This document shows positions 25,946 to 37,736 of a stretch of DNA of 64,000 nt, one piece after another. This DNA is from Sipunculus nudus (Eukaryota; Annelida; Sipuncula; Golfingiida; Sipunculidae), in contig CM049314.1 of assembly GCA_026874595.1 (NCBI GenBank), forward strand, positions 56,654,300 through 56,718,299, written 5' to 3'. How positions within the stretch are numbered: the stretch's first letter is position 1; every line of letters starts with the position of its first letter. Made by a program: the position numbers and the translations under genes. Under the pieces are notes generated by a model. It did no database searches and had not been told where the DNA came from. It saw nothing but the letters and a program-made list of their open reading frames with translations.

Positions 25946-26639
25946 AAAGAAACCATGAAAGGTGATCGCACATTGAAAGATCACTAGTCGTTGATGGTGA
26001 GAACCTATGACGCAAGCCAATCCTTTGTCATTTACAATGCACTAGTTGATCTGATTTGCCGCCAGATGTACGAATTTCAAATATGAACCGTAGCCATTTT
26101 GGCTCCCCGACCTATTAAAACATAGATATTTACAACACCTCTAAGGTTTGTTTAATAAAAAGACGCCCTATATCCACCTTTGTCCCTTTAACTTTGTTCA
26201 GCTTTCCATCAGTTAATTTTTAATAGGTTGTTACAACACAAACGGAAACAGTATTTATTTCGATATCTTCAGATAATTAATTCGAGAGATACAGAAAAAT
26301 TCCTTTGTTCTACATCAGAAACCGTATCAATCAAATCGGCCAGAGAAGGAAAATGAAGAAATTTGTTGAGAAAATGAATTGACTAACCGAGAGTTGACGA
26401 ATTCGGCTCTTTTCCCAGAAAAAAACTGAGAGAACCCTCATATCCCATGGCTTCTCCCATGTCCTATGTACCACGTAAATGTCAATTGACGGGAATGGGG
26501 ATCAATTAATGGGCAATTAGAATTGATGAAGTTATGCTGTAGATGAATGTTAGACTATAACAATATTAAACACATGAACTGGTTTATTTAAACAAAATAA
26601 CCACAAGGAAAAGTATTGTATCCAAGAACGTTTCTATAA

Positions 26640-26648
<9 letters not shown>

Positions 26649-26704
<56 letters not shown>
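26649..26704. repeat. (AT)n microsatellite
   Basis: Uninterrupted AT dinucleotides over about 55 bases. Confidence 0.95.
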
Positions 26705-26710
<6 letters not shown>

Positions 26711-27344
26711 ACTATATATTTGAAAGCCATGTATACATATATAATCTATATTGTCATGCTGTTTTATTGTATATGGGGAGAGGGGACATAAAAACAAAGA
26801 AACACCATTCATCCATACACAGTTAAATTGAAGGAGTGCTATCCGTTCATTTGTGTGAATAATTAAGCTTAGATATATTGTCTCACACACATATACTCAA
26901 CAGTGCTGCATAATGTTTAATGATAAATAGACAATGGCAATCAATATTATCCGGTATTATCACAAAGATCGAATGCGTCTCGTTAAGAGACAATTTATTC
27001 AATAGCACCGATATTTAATGAGGTTCTTGAAGTCCTAAACATTAATGAGCATACTTTTGTTTGTGTCTCTATATAAATTACCGCGGGATATTGGCCCCTG
27101 TGACTTTGATAACATGCAATACCGTACCTCGCATATATATATAGGCACCACTGATATGTGCCCAGTCAATACAGGCTGACAGCACGAAGAGATCACAAGA
27201 AGCTAGATGTGAGTACAAGCCATGGCACCATACGTTGAACGCTTTTGCAAATTTGATAGTGTATAGAAAACATTACTCTATTCAAAACATAGGTGAACAT
27301 TGAGTGTCATAACGCGTGCATTTACTATCCCCTTATCATTTATT

Positions 27345-27775
27345 AACGAAGTTGCGAAAGTGATATAGTAACGCCTCCGTTCGTGCTTCCGTCTGCCCGT
27401 CCGTGCGTCCGTCTGTCCGTCAGTCCTTCCGGAATGGGCTTGTGGATCGATTTCAAGCCAAACCGTATGACCGAAACCTTTCGCCTTGCACATATGGCTC
27501 ACCCACTCATAGATGAAGAACCCTGTTCATTTTGAGGTCACGGGGTCAAAATCGGCCACATTATCCACTTCAGGAAAAAGCTTGTGGACCCATTTCAGGC
27601 CAAACCGTCTGAATAAAACCTTTCATACCCATGCATGAATAACCTTATTTTTTGAGGTCACAGGAGCAAAGCTCAAGGCGAGAGAGCTGCCCTCCTCATT
27701 TTCACACTGTGTAATACACCAATACTAATTATGCCCCGTGCGAGGGGATGCTCCGCTTTGCGGTGCCCTTATTTT
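27345..27775 (+). repeat. Dispersed repeat family 1, copy A
   Basis: Starts around GCGAAAGTGATATAGTAACG, passes through a (CCGTCTGT)n-like pyrimidine-rich patch, and ends around GGATGCTCCGCTTTGCGGTG. The same structure recurs at 51835-52270 in the same orientation. Inside each copy a module of about 110-130 bases occurs twice in tandem: CTTGTGGAYCSATTT, then CCAAACCGT, then CATATATGGCTCACCCA, then GATGAAGAACC, then TTTGAGGTCAC. No coding capacity is seen. The class is unknown; a non-autonomous transposon is likely. Confidence 0.8.
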
Positions 27776-28916
27776 TTTTACTAAAACGAGCACAGAGATC
27801 TAAAAAAAAATATCTTAAATATTTTGAAGGTGAATCTCACGGGGGTCGCTGTTGCCATGTTAACGCCTCGAAATATTTACCTAGCTCCATATTTATGACA
27901 AAAAAGACCCTTGATCAGGGATATTTTGATTTTTACCAAAAATCAGTACAGCATGTATATTAATTTACAATAATTATTTTATGAATTTCAGAAAGTTAAA
28001 GTTTAATATTACTATACAGAAATATATATATATAATCTCAATGGATTCAAATATAAAATGTCTGCACCACCTCTGTCATCGACACAAAATAAACAAACAA
28101 TAGTCAAAATAAAATAAAAAATAAAATTCTAAACGTTTAATATTAAACGATGTACATAAAATCAAGGTTAGTTTAGCAGGAGTTTAACAGGAACCTGTGA
28201 ATAAACATTCACAATTTCAATTTTTTTTAGAAATCTTAAGAGCCCATTTCAACCCGAATAACTATCAACTGCGATTGCAAAATGTTACCAAAAACAGGCA
28301 GTCGCGGCCTCAAACTTCGACGTTTCTGTCAAGCGAAGTAACGGCCACATAAAATGATACATTTTACTTAATTTCATAAAGATTTAAGATATATTCCTAT
28401 CACACGAGACTTGTATGAATAAAATTGACTGTTTGCGACTTCTCGTATGCCCAATGTAAAATTATATGCATGCATATAATTATAATTATTATATGCAGGA
28501 TATGTTGATAGTCTAAAGACAAACACAAACTGAATATCTTAATAAAGAAATAATGAGATTAAAACAAAATTATCAAATTAAATAAAAAATGAAATAATGA
28601 ATAGTGTCTGATAAGTGATACGCATGTATAGAGGGTCAAACAGAAACATAACAAGAGACCCATGGGTCAGGGCGCTTAGCTGAACTTTAAAAAATTTAAG
28701 CAAATGCAAAATGTCTTATTCTGTTGTTATTGTTTAATATTTGCATTTGTAAAGCTATGAGGAAATGGCCCTACTTTTTTGTGATAATCAAGTACTTTTT
28801 ATATGTTTATCAAACTAAAACATAACTACCATGATAAAACAGTAAGGTTTTTAACAGATTGTTTTTGCAAATGAAACTTTATTTCACTTTCTACATAGGC
28901 AGGGAATTATGATTTG
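27776..28916. other. Intergenic stretch with a repeat-family fragment
   Basis: No gene is seen. The stretch contains AACAAGAGACCCATGGGTCA at 28649-28668, followed by a GCGCT block. A related sequence is present inverted at 52970-53005, so this is another dispersed repeat terminus. Confidence 0.5.
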
Positions 28917-29083
28917 AGTGTATATCAAACCATTTCTCAGCATACCCGTTTTGGCAAGAGGAAATGATTTATTTAAAATAATTATTTTTATCTTATACAA
29001 TTTTTTAATAGAAAAATATGAATTTTCGATATGATAAATCTGAAAATACTAGATTATTCTGAATAATAAGTTGCACCATTATT
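28917..29083. repeat. ~167-bp direct repeat, left copy
   Basis: Nearly identical to 30373-30540 (about ten differences), in the same orientation. It ends at ATAATAAGTTGCACCATTATT-like sequence, directly before a T-rich stretch. The two copies bracket a minus-strand LINE fragment. Confidence 0.9.
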
Positions 29084-30372
29084 ATTTTATTTTTTTATTA
29101 CCAAAACAAATATACAGACATAATTTGAGAACACTGTGCATACTTGGTATGCAATAATATACATAAAAAACATAAACACATACATTATTTTCTTAAACCT
29201 ATCCACAGGTGTCTATCTGTGTAATGACACCAAGGTTTCACCGGAGTTTAAAATGTGGTGCCAAACAATTTTTTTTTAAATGCATATATTGCTTGATCTA
29301 GTAAACCAGATAATGGTTTCCATTTGACTTCATGTTGTTTTTTACCTCTGACCAATCCTATATTCTTCTCTATATTAAAAACATCTTTTACAAACTGTTT
29401 AAACTTCTTTATCATTATTGGTTTTTCTTTCTTACATCTGCTTACATAAATATGTCTCTTAACAAGTAATGTCACAAAATTCAACCAAGTAGCCTCCTAA
29501 GATCTTAATAAAATATCTACCAAGGCCCAAGTGAATGTGGGCTGAACAGAGTTATAATTTTTCAATGATATAAGAACCTTATCCAATAATAGTTTTGAGA
29601 AGCAACATTCCCAGAAAACGTGTTGTATTGTTTCCTTTTCATTTTTACAAAATGTACATTCATCAAAATTTAATTTTTTAATGTTATGTAGAAATGGATT
29701 TAATGTAATTCTGCGGTGTATTAGTCGGAACTGAAATATTTGGAGTTTTACTGGAATAGACATACTGTATATATTGGAAAATCCTCTGTTTAATTTTCCA
29801 TCTGATGTTAAATTTAACTTTTCTGTCCATTTGTGGATTATATTAAATGGTGCTTCTATATGTAATCCGATTAAATCTAATTTAAATAAATCTTACTACT
29901 TTTTCTTTCTGTATGAGTCTATCAACAGTAAATACATGGTCTGTATAGTCTGTCCACTGCCTATTGTGCCTGAGTATTTCTTTCCATGATACAGGAATTG
30001 CACTGATGAGACCTTGATAGCTTATTATATCAATCTTGACATTGAATTTGTGGCATACCTCTTCATGAGTCAGCCACTTCATTCTGGAATCCTCCATTTT
30101 TATAATATTTGCAATATATTTTATACCCTTTGAGTATAAGTTTTTAAAGTAAATAAACATTATTATCTCTTCTAATATGTGAGTTAAACCACAACATTTG
30201 GTCTAATATATCTACCCAAGCATTTGGAGTGTGATAGTTTAATATACACCAAGATTTAAAAACATCTTCCCAGAATACAGATGGCAAAAAAATATAATTT
30301 TATAATCTTCATGTGATAAATTACAAAGAAAGGATTCCTTATCCATTTTAAGAATACTACATTTTTTCCGGC
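29084..30372 (-). mobile_element. 5'-truncated L1/Tx1-type LINE fragment (ORF2 C-terminus)
   Basis: Minus-strand reading gives fragments of the C-terminal part of a non-LTR retrotransposon ORF2 in three frames. Near 30160-30300 there is a VFWEDVFKSWC-like stretch followed by QMLWFNSHIRRDN. Codons from 30160 to 29882 read EEVCHKFNVK and ISYQGLISAIP. Codons 29763-29497 read FQFRLIHRRITLNPFLHNIK and CTFCKNEKETIQHVFWECC, the zinc-knuckle-like CxxC...H...C segment found at the end of such proteins. The 3' end is at the left, where the plus strand is T-rich (29083-29098), consistent with a decayed poly(A) tail. Stops and frameshifts show it is dead. The reverse transcriptase core and endonuclease are absent, so it is 5'-truncated. 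Confidence 0.85.
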
Positions 30373-30540
30373 AGTGTATATCAAATCATTTCTCAGCATA
30401 TCCGTTTTTGGCAGGAGGAAATGATTTATTTAAAATAATCATTTTTATCTTATACACTTTTTTTAATACAAAATATGAATTTTCGATATGGTAAATCTGA
30501 AAATACTAGATTATTCTGAATAATAAGTTGCACCGTTATT
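30373..30540. repeat. ~167-bp direct repeat, right copy
   Basis: Second copy of the repeat at 28917-29083, immediately beyond the 5'-truncated end of the LINE fragment. Confidence 0.9.
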
Positions 30541-32138
30541 TATCCTGAGTTCCGGTCATATCATGTCAGCATATGCATACATAAATATTTATTTTATTTT
30601 TTAATCATAATATGTTAATTGGGTGAATGAGCAGGGCGTCCTCCCATGGTATTAGCTATAACAGTCCCTTTGCTTCGCTGCAAGTCCAGTGACTGTCAAA
30701 CTATGCCTATCAGTCCAATTATGAATTCCTACTGAGTGTTTCATGCATTCACGGCTGTCTATAAACCTTCACAGGAACAGCCAGTCTGGACTGAAGTCTG
30801 ACTGAAGCATGTGCAAGCAAATTAAAGATGTCTTATCAGAATCATGTATCCCATGCCTAGCCTTGAGTCAGGAAGGCTATATACTAAATATACAACAAGA
30901 CGGTGATACACCTCTGATTTTGTTCATCTGTTTGATCATTAATAGTTGATATATAAATATGTAATAATTAACGGTTCATCTGATTGATCATAATTAAAAC
31001 ATTCACAATTAATTATTCTTCAAAATTATAAATTGGAAAATACTTCAACTGGGAAAATCAAAGAAGTGCCCTCATTAGCTGGGGAATAATACCCACTTCA
31101 CAGAATATAGGGTTGCCCACTTGAGTAAAACATAATAAAGAGAAGAAAAAATGGGACCGCCCAAAAGTGCCAACATTATACAGCTCTCAACTTTATGGAG
31201 TTGCCCATTAAGAGAGGTTTGACTGTAGTATATACATCCAGCTGTATGTGGATAGGCCTACTGTGGATTATAGAGATAACTCGATGCAACGAGCCCGGGT
31301 TATACTTTAATTATATGTCATGATGATATTATGTAAATAAGAAGTGAGATCTGAACCAGGTTCAAACTAAAGAGTTTATTAATGTTGAAATATGTACAAG
31401 TGTAGTAATAGTAATATGAACAGGTATGATATTACACAATGTTTTACAGATACATTTGCTGAAAGAAGATAAATAGTAATGATGTGACTGATAGGTAGCA
31501 GGTTAAATAATTGATCAGAAATAATTGATATTCTGACATAGATGGAACAACTTTATTTTCTTCTTTTTATGTGCTGTTATTAAGGTTGTACAGACAACAT
31601 TAGTAATTATCGCTCTTTGTGTATTTTCATGGCCATATGCCAACACTATACGTCAACCACCTTTATTTAGTTATAATATTGTAACTCGATATTGTAACTG
31701 GAAGTACATATAAACATAGTTGTCACTGAGTATACAGAATTTCTTGTTGTGTAAAGCCCATAGAGATGGGTACCAACGGTTTCATACACTTATGATATCG
31801 GGCTCTTTCGCGTCCTGCCGGGTAAGCCCCGCTTATTTCCACATTAAGATTCAAAGAACAAAATCCTCGAAGAAACGCACCACTATACCAATACAACAAA
31901 TATGACATAAAATAACACCAATATAATGTAAAATATGAATATCTCGACGCAACACCCCTTAATCCTTGATAAAATTTTAGGGACAAATTATGGGGAAAAT
32001 TTTTTTTCACAATATCAGACTGGTCAACCATTAAAGTCGGGCTTTTACGAATTCCACCTTCATTCCTTTAACCATTTGAAAACTTTATTTTATGTGAATT
32101 GTACAAATACCGGTATGGTATTCTCTATGCATTTAGCA

Positions 32139-32262
32139 GTCTGTGCATGTGGGCAAAACACTGAAGAAAATGATCCACAAAAACCAAGTTTCATGGACAT
32201 GCCAGGAATCGAACCCTGGTTGCCAGCTTTTTACCACATCGCCACTAAATTCTAACTTTACA
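32139..32262 (-). repeat. tRNA-derived SINE-like remnant
   Basis: On the minus strand TAGTGGCGATGTGGT resembles an internal A box and GGTTCGATTCC is a good B box, followed by a body of about 70 bases with no tRNA fold. The A-B spacing is shorter than in a tRNA, so this is not a functional tRNA gene. A degenerate SINE head is the best reading. Confidence 0.4.
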
Positions 32263-32321
32263 TTAATAGAACAGCAATCCACTAGAAAATAGAAAAATGG
32301 AGTCTCTAGTGATGGGTGTGA

Positions 32322-32800
32322 CAACAAATATGAATTCCTCTACCCGGAAAACCCCAAGAATCCATATACTGAACATTATTTCAGGCACATCCATTGACAC
32401 AGCTATGTTATAAATGAGGACAGCGACCATGTTGGATTTCGTGGTATAAGAGTTTCCGCACACACGTTTAGAGAGACATCCTCACCAGATACTCAAATTA
32501 TCATTCGGAGAAACTTGAACCATGGAGAAACCAACCACTCCAAAGTCTTACGACGAGTTTTAGAAGAAATTACCTTTTTGAACTAAAATCAGTTTGGATT
32601 TTAAGATCAAAATAATTCAAATAACAAATTTGACATCAAATATGAATTCCTCGACTCTCAAAACCCTTTTATTCTTATACTGAACAGTATTGTGGGCCAA
32701 ACCAGTGAAAAAAAAAGAAATTAAAAAATGACTGATGTTGGCCATTTTTGATTTCGGGGTCTTATGGATTCCCCCAACACTTTCACGAGGAACACCATCG
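32322..32800. repeat. Diverged ~310-bp tandem repeat
   Basis: CAAATATGAATTCCTC at 32326 recurs at 32637, each followed by AAAACCC and then by TATACTGAACA(T/G)TATT. A weaker relative, AAATATGAATATCTCGACGC, lies near 31930, so there may be three units. Confidence 0.5.
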
Positions 32801-34960
32801 TTACTTTTTTTATAAACCTTCCGAGAAGAAATATTTACGAAGAAGCCTACCATCGTTCTCCACGTTCACGGAAATGCTTAAAAAAACGACAAATGCCAAA
32901 CGACGCAAACATGACCAGGAAGACAGAATTAGGTTTGGTAGAACGGCATACAGTTGATATAGAGAACAGAAACAGCCTCTGCAAGGACACATTTCACATC
33001 GCAATTACAATCTAAAATGTATAAATCGCAATATGAAATAGAGCATACCTGCAAATTCAAAATGTAAGGGCAGAAGATGATTATGAAAAGAAATTTGAAT
33101 TGTCTGAGGATAGAATAAAATTATTGGCAAAGCCAAAATTTCAATTTACCACATCCTAGTAAAATAAATATAAATAGTGGAGACACAATAAGAACATCAT
33201 TGAAAAGCTGCGAGAGATGAGTTGCAGCATGCACATTCAGGCCTATCCTATAAAGAAGCGAACATGTTTATGTATAAATGTGTGAAAACACCATCCTGTA
33301 TTGCTCATGCTAATTTTTGACAAACAACTTGGTTATAAATGTCAAAACACGTCAATTAGGCTCATACAAGGTAAATAAATTACCATGTCCATGAAAGATA
33401 TAAGATAACAATTAAAGTTGTAATGACAATAGCAAACACAATAGGGTCATTTTGAACAACTATAAAGTGGTGGTACTAGGTATCCTGAATGGGTAAACCT
33501 ACCTTGCTAGCATTCTACACCCATCACAAATGATTTAAAATGAGAAATTAAAAGTAATTTGGCCATGACCTAGTAACCAAATTTTACAAGTTAAAGCCAG
33601 GAATATCGTCACTCGTCATCTGGGTGACAGATGTGTCATAATCAGAAGGCATAAGCTAGAGCAGATGGAGTGTTGTTACATAAATAGAGATAGTTTATGA
33701 TTTCAAATTTAAAGGATCTTACTTGCACCACCACTACAAAAACATGGAAAAGCGAAAATAGTAGAAGGCCTAACAGAGCTTGTTGAATATTACGCTACAG
33801 TTACAGTTCATAATTACGCTATAAAATGAATTGAGTCAATAAATGTTCACAGGTTCATGAAACTCATTTAGTCAGGCTGCCACAAGCTACAAGATAATAT
33901 AAATTCCTTAAAACAACAAGATTCAACCGTTTAATCGCTCATATTACATTTCTAAAGAGTGTATGTCACCCTTCTCATCAACTATCGTTAGCAAAGTTCT
34001 TATTAAATTATTGTCCCATACAAGTGCTTCCTCACCAGTTGGCATAAATCCAATATGTTACACGGTCAAAGAAAAATGTCAATACTGATTGGATAGATAC
34101 CTATCAAACTCACTATGCTATTTATAAACTATAATGAACATTACATTACCAACTTTGGTATACCGTATACCTACTTGAATCGATCTATGTTCACGACCAG
34201 TCTAGGAAAACAATGAAATAAAAGCTCTTAAGCTTTATTTGCTACATGATAGATTAACTAGGGCTGCAAGCGTATAAGACACCTGGTAGCCGTACTGCTC
34301 AACTTCACGGTTTTTTAAGGTTTGAAGCGGTTTGCTTCCATCGGTGTTTCTTCTGCCATGTTTCGTCTTCTTGCTTTGGGGTTTTGTCGTGAATGCGTAA
34401 GGTCAGGCCCCTAGTCGGGAAGTATTGTTATGGTAAACAGTTACAGGAAGATTGTGTTTATTCAGGTTCAGAAATAGGAGACGTATATAACTTTTGTAGT
34501 CCACCAGAAATAAATAATAGCGTGAGCTAATATACATGTTATTGCAAATGACTATATACCTTCACATGAGTAACGTTTGCGTTTGCTACCAGGTTAGTAA
34601 TGAAATGTGCTAATCTCCTTGACAATCATCACATGTTCACACGACCGAAATCTCGACACAATTAAAACACAAGTATCGAAATTAATCCTGTCTTACTTCC
34701 TTTATGGTAACGTAAGTAACTGCTGAATCGAAATATACCAATGCTGATTAAGATGGTAACAAATGGACAATACAATTGCTGATACAAGAAGATCAATAGC
34801 AAGTAAATAACAGAAAAGGGGGTTAAGTTTGGTTCTCTGAAACTCTAAAATTGCTTTAATGAAAATTTGTAATAATGGGTAATACCATACAAATTGACTC
34901 ATAGAATAAGTTGCATGTGACATATCGTTTTCACATCATAACAAAAAGTCAAGCTTGCAA

Positions 34961-36625
34961 TTAAACCGCTTCATTTACAAGAGAAGAGCAAATGGTTTTT
35001 AATTCTTTCCTCGATACTTTACCGGATGGAAGCCTCGGGAATTCGTCGAGGAGTACGGCATATTTCGGTGCCATGTTTATCCCATCTTTTCCATTTTTGA
35101 ATTTGTCTTCGCCCCATCGGAGTACCTCGTTTGCGGTCAAACATTTCTCTCCGCTTGGAATAACACAGGCACATATTTCCTCACCCAGCCGTTCATCAGG
35201 AACGCCAATCACCTGCACAGCCTTGATTTCAGGGTGTTCAGCCAAACGTTTTTCAATATACGATGGCTGTATTTTGAAACCAGCGCGTGTGATTAATTCT
35301 AATTTCCTGTCCACAATCTTTATTCTCCCGTAGGTGTCCATCACTGCCAAATCTCCCGTTTGAAACCAGCCTTCTGGTGACCCAATTGCGTGTTTTCCTG
35401 TCGAGTGAAGGTATCCTGAAGACATGAAGGGAGTCCGTATGAAAAGTTCACCGACCTCTCCACGATGCAGCAATACATTATTTTCATCGACCAGCTTCAT
35501 TTCCAAGCCTGGTAACGGGGATCCGATGAAACCATCAGCAAGCAGACTAGAACCTTTCGGTGTGATAATTCCATACATAGTCTCTGTAGTACCATAAGCA
35601 TTCACCAGTTTTGCCCCTGGAAGAATCTGCTTGAAATTTTCTGCAAATGATTGGTTCAACATTTGGCCGGCTGTTAAACAAAGCCTTAAACACTTAAAAC
35701 TTTGTCGCGATATCTCTGGGTTTCTTATCATGTCAAACAAGATATAGCCGAATGTGAAGGCGACAGTGCATTTTTCCCATTCGATGATGTTACAAATGCA
35801 GTGTATATCTGTCTTCGAAACATGCGTATCGACACACACACAAACTATGTCCGACACAAGGAACCAAAAAATTGTCGGAAAAGATGAATTATGTGCGATT
35901 GACCTATCACTAAAATATATGTCTGTTCTATTTAGTCCAAGTTCTTCAGCAAGCACTAATGAGTTATTGAAGATCTGAAAATGACTGTAAGCAACAGCTT
36001 TTGGATTTCCAGTGCTTCCTGACGTAAAAAATACCAAGGCATCAGAATCAGGGTTGTTCAGTCTTTTTAAAAAATCTTCATTTGGGAACTTCGCTGTCTT
36101 CTGAAGTTTGGAGAGAGGAGTGATGCTGCAATTTTTTAGTTCTGTTTGCATTTTACCATATCCTATTAAGCATAAGTCTGGTAAAAATAAGGCGAGTTTC
36201 TCAAGCTCGTCAAGTTTCATATAAACCCACTGAAAAAAGAAACATTTGCAATTTGTTTTTGCAAGCACTTTCTTGAGCTGCTCACAGCTGTCAATATCGT
36301 GGGGGAGAAACACGACCGCACCTCCTAACTCTAACACAGCCGACACAATCATGAACGTCTCTCGGCTGTTAGCCCCGACCACTGCTACTCGAAGTTTTTC
36401 GTCGTAGTCATGGTGTCTTGTCAAGCTTCGTAGGCCGTATGCTATTTCCTTTGACCCTTTGTATAGCTCTGCGAATGTTAGTGCATCCCTTGTCATATCA
36501 TCTTTGTAGATAACAACTGCCTCCTTGCTTGGACTTTCTTTATATCGTTTCAAAAGAAGATCCGAAAATGTGGCATAGAAAAATTTGCTTGTAGATGGGG
36601 TGTGAATATAACTTAAGTCTTCCAT
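34961..36625 (-). CDS. ANL-superfamily acyl-CoA synthetase-like enzyme, intronless, 554 aa
   Basis: One uninterrupted frame from ATG at 36625 to TAA at 34961, of normal family length. The family activates a carboxylate with ATP to an acyl-adenylate and usually passes it to CoA (acyl-CoA synthetases, 4-coumarate-CoA ligases) or oxidises it (insect luciferases). The substrate cannot be told. Motifs: P-loop-like A3 TSGSTGNPKA at residues 201-210 (the usual PKG is PKA), A5 NAYGTTE at 342-348, A7 GWFQTGDL at 419-426, A8 GRIKIVDRKLELI at 433-445 with GF at 449-450, and A10 PSGK with the catalytic lysine at K536. The hinge lysine or aspartate expected at the third position after VD in A8 is leucine (L442). 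There is no signal peptide, and the C-terminus NEAV is not a peroxisomal SKL-type signal, so a cytosolic location is likely. The absence of introns contrasts with the intron-rich relative at 60170 and suggests a retrocopy ancestry. A frameshifted colinear paralogue lies at 13690-14889. Confidence 0.95.
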   Translation of the reverse strand: MEDLSYIHTPSTSKFFYATFSDLLLKRYKESPSKEAVVIYKDDMTRDALTFAELYKGSKEIAYGLRSLTRHHDYDEKLRVAVVGANSRETFMIVSAVLELGGAVVFLPHDIDSCEQLKKVLAKTNCKCFFFQWVYMKLDELEKLALFLPDLCLIGYGKMQTELKNCSITPLSKLQKTAKFPNEDFLKRLNNPDSDALVFFTSGSTGNPKAVAYSHFQIFNNSLVLAEELGLNRTDIYFSDRSIAHNSSFPTIFWFLVSDIVCVCVDTHVSKTDIHCICNIIEWEKCTVAFTFGYILFDMIRNPEISRQSFKCLRLCLTAGQMLNQSFAENFKQILPGAKLVNAYGTTETMYGIITPKGSSLLADGFIGSPLPGLEMKLVDENNVLLHRGEVGELFIRTPFMSSGYLHSTGKHAIGSPEGWFQTGDLAVMDTYGRIKIVDRKLELITRAGFKIQPSYIEKRLAEHPEIKAVQVIGVPDERLGEEICACVIPSGEKCLTANEVLRWGEDKFKNGKDGINMAPKYAVLLDEFPRLPSGKVSRKELKTICSSLVNEAV

Positions 36626-37392
36626 GTTTAAGTGAAAATGTATCTCATTAACTCACCTTTTGAATCGGTTTCTTATTCGAGCAAAGTAATGCCTGTTTAC
36701 TTCATGCGAAACACGTAGCTGAAATAGGACAGGAGCTCATCCCTAGCAATCAGTCTGCTTAGCTCGCCTCTGTGAAGCACAGATGCAAATATTACGTTGG
36801 GGCCAAACCTTTTGCTGAATGATCAGTATGTAAGAAAGTATGGGCACTTAGCCTGAATGAAATCAGATATTGCTTCGTTTCCATCGGGCTGCAGGAGTCG
36901 TCCCGTTGAACAGCCAATATGAATTTAGCATCGTTGACAACACCGCGATGTATGATGGGAAGGATGCTTATGAAAATGAGGGCTATCCTCGTGCACGGCA
37001 CTGGCATTTCTAATTGGAGAAGGAGGGGACCATTTGCATAGATTACCCAATTAATTTGCATGGAATACCTTTTCCGTCGAAATACTGTTGCGCATGTGCG
37101 TATACAACTCCCGCGTGGAAGGATGGCGACAACTTAACTCCTGGAGTTCAAAGGATAAAAAACATCTACAGGCGCACATAAAAGTGTTATATCGATATAA
37201 TTTGATATACATATTAAGTTTATTTCTCTATGTAAATACAAGATTGCTGCTCAATCGCAAAACAAGCCCCGATATTTCATGAAACATGTTCCTCTAAAAA
37301 ACCATAGGGTGGACTCTCCCCGCCGGACGGCCTGACTCCTTCAAAGTTGAATGGAGTCGGTAAGTGTCGGGCTAGGTACTTCCTACCATTCA

Positions 37393-37485
37393 CATTTCGA
37401 ACTTTGCAACTTCGTACCCCTATAAATCCGTACCTTTACTACTTCATACCCTCTCCACTTCGTACCACCGCGACTTCGTACCCAC
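37393..37485. repeat. Short CTTCGTACC tandem repeat
   Basis: Five to six imperfect units of about 16 bases built on CTTCGTACC (also CTTCATACC and TCCGTACC). Confidence 0.7.
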
Positions 37486-37676
37486 GTCCCTGACAGTAAA
37501 GTTAAAGCAAGTTGCACTGATGAAAGAATCTCCAATATGAAATTTACTATTTTGTATCCACAACATGACACTTAACAAAGACATATACTTACATAAACTC
37601 ACAAATGCTTAATTTACTTCCTTTGTATATATTATATTTTTAGCATAAAATGAAACTTTTCTCTGCCCGCCTCCCC

Positions 37677-37678
<2 letters not shown>

Positions 37679-37719
<41 letters not shown>

Positions 37720-37736
37720 CTCGCGCGCGCGCGCTC
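37679..37736. repeat. (CT)n microsatellite with (CG)n end
   Basis: About 19 CT dinucleotides, then CCCCTCG and an alternating CG run ending near 37736. Confidence 0.95.

Larger units (their letters stand above)
14890..27340. other. Long intergenic stretch, repeats only
   Basis: No supported gene in about 12 kb. Small open frames at 15113, 17587, 20079 and 22803 have no recognised similarity. The contents I can name are minisatellites (19960, 25738), a hairpin (21944), an inverted repeat pair (22860/23225) and several (AT)n tracts, listed separately. Confidence 0.45.
30541..34960. other. Intergenic stretch, no supported gene
   Basis: No gene is supported. It holds a SINE-like tRNA remnant and diverged repeats around 31.9-32.8 kb. 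The 102-codon minus-strand frame at 31723-32031 has no recognised similarity. Confidence 0.4.

Noticed and set aside
25732-26020. Minus-strand frames of ~80 codons in all three phases with repeated CMSYVWAN-like peptides
   Set aside because: Periodic translation of the 40-bp minisatellite.
31723-32031. 102-codon minus-strand frame
   Set aside because: No domain recognised; lies among diverged repeats.
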